NCBI GenBank assembly: GCA_019689695.1
Contig: JADGHA010000226.1
Span: 1-6,944, forward strand
Source of the DNA: Micromonosporaceae bacterium
GTDB lineage: Bacteria > Actinomycetota > Actinomycetes > Mycobacteriales > Micromonosporaceae
DNA: 6,944 nucleotides
Direction of reading: 5' to 3'
Position numbers and translations under genes: made by a program. This document shows, piece by piece, positions 1 to 4,578 of this stretch (within the stretch, counting starts at the first letter, position 1; every line of letters starts with the position of its first letter). Under the pieces are notes generated by a model. That model searched no databases. It was not told where the DNA came from and saw only the letters and a program-made list of their open reading frames with translations.

Positions 1-198
1 GCCAAGGCGGCGCGTGGGACGTGCCGGTTCTGCGGGCGGGGACTGTGCGAGGATCACGCGCGGTTCGGGCCGTACCTGCTGGAGGTGCACCGCTCCCAGA
101 TGCGCAACCGCGCCGAGGGCCTGGTCGTCGAGGACGCCGTCCAATGTGGCTCGTGCCGGCCGCGCCCCCAGCCGGTACCCATGCCGGAACTGGACTGA
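1..198 (+). CDS. 3' end of a small Cys/His-rich (zinc-finger-like) protein, partial
   Basis: This is an open frame from the first base of the window to a TGA at 196-198, giving the last 65 residues; the start lies outside. I do not recognise a named family. What can be seen is a regular metal-binding pattern. A CxxC pair (C8, C11 of the visible part) is followed by C16 and H19 in the motif CEDH, and a second CxxC (C49, C52, in CGSC) comes near the end. H30 is another possible ligand. Two CxxC knuckles flanking a Cys/His pair would suit a treble-clef or cross-brace zinc fold, such as a B-box-like domain. The tail after C52 is Pro-rich and ends MPELD. No catalytic motif is visible. It is co-directional with pcrA but separated by 180 bp, so it is probably a separate transcription unit. 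The frame is supported by the Cys/His spacing and GC-ending codons; overlapping longer frames at 14 and 21 give Arg/Pro-rich low-complexity protein and are shadows. Confidence 0.7.
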   Translation, partial: AKAARGTCRFCGRGLCEDHARFGPYLLEVHRSQMRNRAEGLVVEDAVQCGSCRPRPQPVPMPELD

Positions 199-207
199 GC
201 ACCCTCA

Positions 208-221
208 GGGCACTCGTGCCC
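208..221 (+). terminator. hairpin after the zinc-finger-like gene, possible terminator
   Basis: GGGCAC and GTGCCC form a perfect 6-bp inverted repeat around a 2-nt centre (probably a 5-bp stem with a 4-nt loop in RNA). It starts 10 bp after the stop codon at 198. There is no T-tract after it, only a C-rich run, which is common for terminators proposed in high-GC actinomycetes but makes the call weak. Confidence 0.3.
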
Positions 222-363
222 CATCCCTCCCGGCTCTCCGCGTCGCTGGCGACAGATCCATACGCCGCCCGAAGGTGGGCGCCCGGGCCACGCGTCATCG
301 TTCACGCCCACAGCTGGCCGCCGCCGGGCAGGTCGGTGACGGGTCGGTGTCGGGGTGGGGGCA

Positions 364-369
364 TAGACT
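364..369 (+). promoter_or_regulatory. candidate -10 element (TAGACT) for pcrA, nearly leaderless
   Basis: TAGACT fits the actinobacterial TANNNT -10 consensus and ends 9 bp before the pcrA ATG at 379, so transcription would begin at or within a few bases of the start codon. No convincing -35 hexamer is seen 16-18 bp upstream. There is no Shine-Dalgarno sequence at a usable distance; the G-rich run around 350-360 is too far away. This agrees with a leaderless or near-leaderless message. The TAG at 364-366 is also the in-frame stop that closes the reading frame upstream of the pcrA start. Confidence 0.4.
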
Positions 370-378
370 CGGCCTGCG

Positions 379-2787
379 ATGCATGCTCTCTTCGAACCCC
401 CACCGACCGCGGCCGTGCCGGGCGCGGATGACGCCACGCCCGACAATCAGGGCAATCCGGACAATGCCCCGCGCGCTCCGGAGCGTGCCCCTCGGCGCAG
501 CATCGACCCTGAGGCGCTGCTGGCTGGCCTCAACGGGCCGCAGCGGGCCGCGGTCACCCACGCCGGCTCGCCGCTGCTGATCGTGGCCGGCGCGGGTTCG
601 GGCAAGACCCGGGTGCTGACCAACCGCATCGCCTACCTGCTCGCCGCCCGTGACGTGCATCCCGGGCAGATCATCGCGATCACGTTCACCAACAAGGCGG
701 CCGGCGAGATGAAGGAGCGGGTGGCCGCGCTGGTCGGGGGGCGGGCCCGGCTGATGTGGGTCTCCACCTTCCACTCCGCCTGCGTGCGGATCCTGCGCGC
801 CGAGCACGAGCACGCCGGGCTGAAGTCGACCTTCTCCATCTACGACGCGGACGACTCCCGCCGGCTGATGCAGATGGTCGCCCGCGAGCTGGACCTGGAC
901 CCCAAGCGCTACTCGCCCCGCGTGCTGGCCGCGCAGGTGAGCAACCTGAAGAACGAGCTGGTCGACCCGGAAACATTCGAAGCCCGCGCGGCCGGGCCGC
1001 AGCAGCGCACCCTCGCCGAGGCGTACACCCTGTACCAGCGGCGCCTCACCGAGGCGCACGCGCTCGACTTCGACGACCTCATCATGCGTACGGTGCACCT
1101 GCTGCAGTCGCATCCACAGGTGGCCGAGGCATACCGGCGCCGGTTCCGGCACGTCCTGGTCGACGAGTACCAGGACACCAACCACGCGCAGTACGTGCTC
1201 ATCAAGGAGCTGGTGGGCCCGCCGGGCGGCGACCCGCCGCCGGGCGAGCTGTGCGTGGTCGGGGACGCGGACCAGTCCATCTACGCGTTCCGCGGCGCCA
1301 CCATCCGCAACATCCTGGAGTTCGAGCGGGACTTCACCGACGCCCGCACCATCCTGCTGGAGCAGAACTACCGCTCCACCCAGACCATCCTCAACGCGGC
1401 GAACGCGGTCATCGACCGCAACACCGCGCGCAAGCCGAAGCGCCTGTGGAGCGAGCAGGGCCGCGGTGAGCAGATCGTCGGGTACGTGGCGGACACCGAG
1501 CACGCCGAGGCGGACTGGGTGGCCCGCCAGATCGAGCAGCTGTGCTCGACCGGCCGGGCCCGCCCGGGGGACGTGGCCGTCTTCTACCGCACCAACGCGC
1601 AGTCGCGGGTCTTCGAGGAAATGTTCATCCGGGCCGGCCTGCCGTACAAAGTGGTCGGTGGGGTGCGCTTCTACGAGCGCAAGGAGGTCCGCGACGCGCT
1701 GGCCTACCTGCGGGCCGCCATCAACCCCGACGACACGGTGAGCATCCGGCGGATCCTCAACACGCCCAAGCGCGGCATCGGCGACCGGGCCCAGGCGAGC
1801 GTGGAGGCACTGTCGACAAGAGACCGCATCTCGTTCGGGGCCGCGCTGGCCAAGGCGGCCGACGCGCCGGGCATCTCGACCCGGGCGGTGAACGCGATCG
1901 GCGATTTCGTGTCCATGCTGGACGAGCTGCGTGAGCTTGCCACCACGGCGCCGCCGGAGGAGGTGCTCGAGGCGGCGCTGCACCGCTCCGGCTACCTGGA
2001 CGAGCTGGAGGACAACCAGGATCCGCAGGAGGCCGGCCGGGTGGAGAACCTGCAGGAGCTGGTCAGCGTGGCCCGGGAGTACACCGAACGGGCCCGCACG
2101 CTGGAGGAGACGCCCAGCGTGGCCGGCTTTCTGGAGCAGGTGGCGCTGGTCGCCGACGCGGACGAGGTGCCCACCGACGACCCGGAGCACCAGGGCGTGG
2201 TCACCCTGATGACGCTGCACACCGCCAAGGGCCTGGAGTTCCCGGTGGTCTTCCTGACCGGCCTGGAGGAGGGGGTCTTCCCGCACCTGCGGTCGATGAC
2301 CGACAACGCCGAACTGGAGGAGGAGCGGCGCCTGGCGTACGTGGGGATCACCCGGGCCCGGCAGCGGCTGTACCTGTCCCGGGCGGTGACCCGGTCGGCC
2401 TGGGGACAGCCGCAGTACAACCCGGCGTCGCGGTTCCTCGACGAGCTGCCCCGGGAGCTGGTGCACTGGGAGCGGTCCGAGGCGGCGTACACCTCATGGT
2501 CGGGCAGCGGGACCGGGGTCGGCGGTCGGGCGCCGTTCGTCGGCGGGACGGCGAAGGCGAGCCGCCTGGCCGAGCGGCTGGGCGTGGACGCCAGCAAGCT
2601 CGCCACCGCCAGCGACCTGCCCTCGGTGCCGGCCCTGCAGCCGGGCGACCGGGTCAACCACCAGCGGCACGGCATGGGCCGGGTACTGGCGGTGGAAGGG
2701 TACGGGGCCCGCGCGCAGGCGCAGATCGACTTCGGCGACCAGGTGATGTGGCTGGTGCTGCGGCACGCCCCGATCGAGAAGCTGTAG
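379..2787 (+). CDS. pcrA: ATP-dependent DNA helicase PcrA/UvrD1 (superfamily 1A)
   Basis: An 802-residue 3'-to-5' DNA translocase/helicase of the UvrD/Rep/PcrA group, which acts in nucleotide-excision repair, removal of stalled RNA polymerase or RecA, and replication-fork repair. All family motifs are present in order: Q motif around Q55, Walker A AGAGSGKT (70-77), motif Ia TFTNKAAGEM (102-111), Walker B VDEYQDTN (261-268), motif III GDADQSIYAFRGA (295-307), motif IV QNYRST (329-334), motif V TLHTAKGLEF (612-621) and motif VI RRLAYVGITRAR (650-661). Residues 1 to about 43 are a Pro/Ala/Arg-rich, probably disordered tail. Residues 756-802 match the PcrA C-terminal Tudor-like domain that contacts RNA polymerase (GDRVNH...HGMGRV...IDFGD). 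Length is slightly above the usual 730-780 because of the tail. ATG 379 is the only good upstream start: an in-frame TAG lies at 364-366. The next gene converges from the other strand. The name uvrD1 is used for the mycobacterial orthologue. Confidence 0.97.
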   Translation: MHALFEPPPTAAVPGADDATPDNQGNPDNAPRAPERAPRRSIDPEALLAGLNGPQRAAVTHAGSPLLIVAGAGSGKTRVLTNRIAYLLAARDVHPGQIIAITFTNKAAGEMKERVAALVGGRARLMWVSTFHSACVRILRAEHEHAGLKSTFSIYDADDSRRLMQMVARELDLDPKRYSPRVLAAQVSNLKNELVDPETFEARAAGPQQRTLAEAYTLYQRRLTEAHALDFDDLIMRTVHLLQSHPQVAEAYRRRFRHVLVDEYQDTNHAQYVLIKELVGPPGGDPPPGELCVVGDADQSIYAFRGATIRNILEFERDFTDARTILLEQNYRSTQTILNAANAVIDRNTARKPKRLWSEQGRGEQIVGYVADTEHAEADWVARQIEQLCSTGRARPGDVAVFYRTNAQSRVFEEMFIRAGLPYKVVGGVRFYERKEVRDALAYLRAAINPDDTVSIRRILNTPKRGIGDRAQASVEALSTRDRISFGAALAKAADAPGISTRAVNAIGDFVSMLDELRELATTAPPEEVLEAALHRSGYLDELEDNQDPQEAGRVENLQELVSVAREYTERARTLEETPSVAGFLEQVALVADADEVPTDDPEHQGVVTLMTLHTAKGLEFPVVFLTGLEEGVFPHLRSMTDNAELEEERRLAYVGITRARQRLYLSRAVTRSAWGQPQYNPASRFLDELPRELVHWERSEAAYTSWSGSGTGVGGRAPFVGGTAKASRLAERLGVDASKLATASDLPSVPALQPGDRVNHQRHGMGRVLAVEGYGARAQAQIDFGDQVMWLVLRHAPIEKL

Positions 2788-2821
2788 CGCTACCGGGTCG
2801 AGAAGCTGGAAAGCTACTGGC
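2774..2821. repeat. degenerate 24-bp tandem duplication at the convergent 3' ends
   Basis: Copy 1 (2774-2797) holds the last codons and stop of pcrA; copy 2 (2798-2821) fills the gap and enters the last codons of the minus-strand peptidase. Both begin with the same 11 bases (TCGAGAAGCTG), and by hand comparison 19 of 24 positions agree. A 10-bp perfect palindrome, GTAGCGCTAC, sits at 2784-2793 across the pcrA stop codon. No hairpin of usual terminator form is visible in the 26-bp gap. Confidence 0.5.
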
Positions 2822-3557
2822 CGTCGAGGACGTCGCCGAAGACGGTCTCGATGCCGAGCTGGATGTCCACGCCGTGCGCCCGCATCCACGGGATCGGGTC
2901 GGTGGGCGTGCCGTCCACGTGCACCTCGAAGTGCAGGTGGGAGCCGAACGAGTGGCCGGTGTTGCCGACCAGGCCGATCACGTCGCCGGCGTTCACCTTC
3001 TGGCCCACCTTCACCAGCAGCTTCGAGGAGTGGCCGTAGATGGTCTCGATGCCGTTGCCGTGGTCGATGATGATCGCGTTTCCGTACCCGCCGTACCAGC
3101 TGGCCAGCTTGACCGTGCCGGCGTGCACGGCCTTGTACGGGGTGCCCTCGGCGATGGCGAGGTCGACGCCGGCGTGCAGGCGACCCCAGCGCATCCCGTA
3201 CGGCGAGGTGAACCGGTAGCCGTCTTCCAGGGGCAGGACCCAGGCATCCGGGGCGGCCTGGGTCAGCGAGGTGGTCAGGCCGGCGCCGTCACGGTCGTTG
3301 GCCCGGGAGGCGCGCTCGGCCGCGTCGGCGCGCGCCGCGAGCTGGGTGGCGGTCTCGGCGTCCACCCCGAGGTTCTTCAGGGCGGCCGGGTCGACGTCCT
3401 TCGCGTTCGGCATCGCCGCACCGGCGACCCCGGCCACCGCGCCCGCGCCGACGAAGGCGGTGGCGACGACGGCCACGTACCGGCCGCGCGAAGGGGAGGG
3501 GGCGCGTCGCCGACCGCGATAGCGGTCATGCTCATCAGGCAGACGGTCCTGACGCAC
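2814..3557 (-). CDS. M23 family (LytM-type) metallopeptidase, membrane-anchored or exported
   Basis: A zinc peptidase of the lysostaphin/LytM fold, predicted to cut peptide cross-links of peptidoglycan or to act as a cell-wall hydrolase regulator outside the membrane. Residue numbers count from GTG 3557 (247 residues). A basic N-terminus rich in Arg is followed by one hydrophobic Ala/Val/Gly segment at about 27-48, a signal peptide or signal anchor. Residues 55-105 are a short Ala/Asp-rich linker. The catalytic domain runs from about 108 to 225, with HxxxD at H128/D132 (HAGVD), catalytic-type YGH at H176, and HLH at H207/H209. H128, D132 and H209 are the expected zinc ligands, so the site looks active. 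GTG 3557 is preferred over GTG 3563 because GGAGG at 3564-3568 lies 6 nt before it but overlaps the earlier GTG. It converges on pcrA and diverges from the mutase subunit. The same neighbour pair is seen in M. tuberculosis (Rv0950c). Confidence 0.93.
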   Translation of the reverse strand: MRQDRLPDEHDRYRGRRRAPSPSRGRYVAVVATAFVGAGAVAGVAGAAMPNAKDVDPAALKNLGVDAETATQLAARADAAERASRANDRDGAGLTTSLTQAAPDAWVLPLEDGYRFTSPYGMRWGRLHAGVDLAIAEGTPYKAVHAGTVKLASWYGGYGNAIIIDHGNGIETIYGHSSKLLVKVGQKVNAGDVIGLVGNTGHSFGSHLHFEVHVDGTPTDPIPWMRAHGVDIQLGIETVFGDVLDGQ

Positions 3558-3631
3558 GCACACCCTCCGTCGTCGGTTGCGGTGCGGCCCGCCGTACCCG
3601 GGTCGGCTGCCCTGGTGACGGTGGCCGCGTC

Positions 3632-3656
3632 GTCATCTGGGCGAGGCTCGGATGAC
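3632..3656 (-). other. inverted repeat in the leader of the M23 peptidase gene
   Basis: GTCATC (3632-3637) and GATGAC (3651-3656) form a perfect 6-bp inverted repeat around a 13-nt loop, about 75 nt upstream of the peptidase start and downstream of its candidate promoter. It would be a hairpin in the 5' leader RNA, or a DNA-binding dyad. I looked for the conserved segments of the c-di-AMP (ydaO) riboswitch, which often precedes actinobacterial cell-wall hydrolase genes, and did not find them. Confidence 0.3.
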
Positions 3657-3681
3657 AACCGCAGGACACCGTAGCCAATCT

Positions 3682-3710
3682 GTTATGCGGCCCACAAGTC
3701 GGCTCGCCAA
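3682..3710 (-). promoter_or_regulatory. candidate promoter of the M23 peptidase gene
   Basis: On the minus strand TTGGCG (3710-3705) and CATAAC (3687-3682) are separated by 17 bp; each matches the vegetative consensus hexamer at 4 of 6 positions. A second, overlapping possibility is TTGTGG (3697-3692) with TACGGT (3673-3668), spaced 18 bp, where TACGGT fits TANNNT. Either gives a leader of roughly 100-120 nt. Consensus match only. Confidence 0.3.
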
Positions 3711-3824
3711 AAAGCCATTGCCGGCTGTGACGAAGCAACCTGGATTGACCGATTTCGTCGCCATTTATGAATGAGGTGCTTGTGACAATAAGTAGCCACG
3801 CAGGCACCTGCTGTCATGACAATG

Positions 3825-3841
3825 CCTTACAAAGAGTAAGG
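3825..3841. promoter_or_regulatory. 6-bp inverted repeat CCTTAC-N5-GTAAGG, possible operator
   Basis: A perfect dyad with the 5-nt centre AAAGA, about 107 bp before the start of the mutase subunit gene. It adjoins the palindrome TGTCATGACA and overlaps the possible -10 element TAAGGT. The size suits an operator for a dimeric repressor, or a small hairpin if transcribed. No T-run follows it. Confidence 0.3.
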
Positions 3842-3859
3842 TGTGAGTTACTGAAATGG

Positions 3860-3918
3860 CCTGCCCGTGAGTCGGCCCGGCAGGTTACCGTTCGTTCAGG
3901 AGCCGGCCTCGCGGAGGC
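3860..3918 (+). other. two potential hairpins in the leader of the mutase subunit gene
   Basis: CCTGCC (3860-3865) can pair with GGCAGG (3879-3884) over a 13-nt loop, with two further G-T pairs at the base. GCCTC (3906-3910) can pair with GAGGC (3914-3918) over the 3-nt loop GCG. Both lie just upstream of the ribosome binding site AGGAG (3939-3943). No B12-box or other cobalamin riboswitch core was recognised. Confidence 0.25.
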
Positions 3919-3947
3919 GGGCAGGCACGGGTGAAGGTAGGAGACGG

Positions 3948-4385
3948 GTGAGCGCGCGGATTCGGGTTGTGGTGGCCAAGCCAGGGCTGGACGGGCACGA
4001 CCGCGGGGCGAAGGTGGTGGCGCGGGCGCTGCGCGACGCCGGCATGGAGGTCATCTACACCGGGCTGCACCAGACGCCGGAGCAGATCGTGGAGGCCGCG
4101 ATCCAGGAAGACGCGGACGCGGTCGGCCTCTCTGTGCTCTCCGGCGCACACATGACGCTCTTCCGGCGGGTGCTGGAGCTGCTGCGCGAGCGCGGCGCGG
4201 AGGACATCGTGGTCTTCGGCGGGGGCATCATCCCGGACGCCGACATCCCGGAGCTGACCAAAATGGGTGTGGCCAAGATCTTCACGCCGGGGGCGAGCAC
4301 GCAGTCCATCGTCGAGTGGGTGCGGGAGCGGATCGGCCGGGACGCGGAGACCGGTGACGGAGTCGTGGCGACGCCCGTGCGGTAG
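3948..4385 (+). CDS. icmB: cobalamin-binding small subunit of an acyl-CoA mutase (IcmB type)
   Basis: A 145-residue stand-alone B12-binding domain, homologous to the C-terminal domain of methylmalonyl-CoA mutase. In the isobutyryl-CoA mutase family this subunit binds adenosylcobalamin and pairs with a separate large subunit (IcmA) to interconvert isobutyryl-CoA and n-butyryl-CoA. The base-off B12 signature DxHxxG is D15-G-H17-D-R-G20, where H17 is the lower cobalt ligand. It is followed by SxL in GLSVLSG (S62-L64) and the glycine motif FGGGIIP (90-96). About 130-145 residues is usual for IcmB. GTG 3948 is chosen because the conserved protein begins at IRVVVAKPGLDGHDRG and AGGAG lies 4 nt upstream; an extension to GTG 3867 adds 27 Arg/Pro-rich residues with no family support. 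The large subunit is not in the window. A small subunit of 2-hydroxyisobutyryl-CoA mutase or methylmalonyl-CoA mutase cannot be excluded. The gene is co-directional with sucCD, 193 bp upstream. Confidence 0.9.
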   Translation: MSARIRVVVAKPGLDGHDRGAKVVARALRDAGMEVIYTGLHQTPEQIVEAAIQEDADAVGLSVLSGAHMTLFRRVLELLRERGAEDIVVFGGGIIPDADIPELTKMGVAKIFTPGASTQSIVEWVRERIGRDAETGDGVVATPVR

Positions 4386-4397
4386 CTCCCATACCCC

Positions 4398-4422
4398 GTA
4401 CCCGGCTGGCGGCCCGCCGTAC
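4398..4422 (+). terminator. imperfect hairpin after the mutase subunit gene, possible terminator
   Basis: GTAC (4398-4401) and GGC (4404-4406) can pair with GCC (4416-4418) and GTAC (4419-4422), with a 2-nt bulge and a 9-nt GC-rich loop. It starts 12 bp after the stop codon. No T-tract follows, so termination is only a guess. Confidence 0.25.
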
Positions 4423-4431
4423 CGCCGTGGT

Positions 4432-4437
4432 TAGGCT
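4432..4437 (+). promoter_or_regulatory. candidate -10 element (TAGGCT) for sucCD
   Basis: TAGGCT fits the TANNNT consensus and resembles the TAGACT in front of pcrA. There is no clear -35 hexamer 16-18 bp upstream, where the sequence is a GC-rich hairpin. Transcription from here would start near 4444, giving a leader of about 135 nt that would include the palindrome at 4475-4496. Confidence 0.35.
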
Positions 4438-4474
4438 GCGGGCGAGGGCCCGGTGCGCGTGGACGGCGCGGCCA

Positions 4475-4496
4475 CCGCAATCGACGTCCATTGCGG
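4475..4496. promoter_or_regulatory. near-perfect 22-bp palindrome upstream of sucC, candidate operator
   Basis: Arms CCGCAAT (4475-4481) and ATTGCGG (4490-4496) are perfect inverted repeats. The 8-bp centre contains GACGTC (4483-4488), itself palindromic about the same axis. Only the pair 4482/4489 breaks the symmetry, so 20 of 22 bases are symmetric. It lies about 82 bp before the sucC start and 38 bp after the candidate -10. This fits a binding site for a homodimeric regulator, or a strong hairpin in the sucCD leader. No known regulator motif was recognised. Confidence 0.5.
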
Positions 4497-4578
4497 GGAC
4501 GGGCAACGCGCAACAGTGGCGACAGGCAATCTCGGCCGGCCGGTGCCGGCGGAGTAGATCAGGAGTGGGACGCGGGAC

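Larger units (their letters stand above)
3661..3860. promoter_or_regulatory. AT-richer divergent control region rich in inverted repeats
   Basis: The 390 bp between the divergent peptidase and mutase-subunit genes hold no convincing gene. By hand count 3661-3860 is about 51% GC, against well over 65% in the flanking genes. Dyads seen: AGGTGC (3774-3779) with GCACCT (3804-3809); GCAGG/CCTGC (3800-3811); palindrome TGTCATGACA (3812-3821); CCTTAC/GTAAGG (3825-3841). TGACAAT occurs twice in direct orientation (3783-3789, 3817-3823). A weak plus-strand promoter candidate is TTGACC (3745-3750) with TATGAA (3766-3771), spaced only 15 bp; TAAGGT (3837-3842) is a TANNNT alternative without a good -35. 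The region probably carries both promoters and one or more regulator sites. Confidence 0.55.

Noticed and set aside
295..2466. 723-codon open frame on the minus strand opposite pcrA
   Set aside because: It is antisense to a helicase with every motif intact; its product is Arg/Val/His/Gly-rich with no recognisable domain, typical of antisense frames in GC-rich genes.
2496..3674. 392-codon plus-strand frame across the pcrA end and the M23 gene
   Set aside because: It overlaps two convincing genes in other frames and gives Arg/Gly/Val-rich sequence without motifs.
3558..3720. c-di-AMP (ydaO) riboswitch before the M23 peptidase
   Set aside because: A GAGCC-like fragment is present, but the other conserved segments, such as the GGGGUGAAUC-like element, are missing.
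3867..3947. 27-residue N-terminal extension of the mutase subunit
   Set aside because: The residues are Arg/Pro-rich and not part of the B12-binding fold; the ribosome binding site AGGAG belongs to GTG 3948.
3767..3947. Cobalamin riboswitch before the B12-binding protein gene
   Set aside because: No B12-box (GCCAGGAGACCTGCC-like) or other conserved core was found; the hairpins seen are unrelated in sequence.
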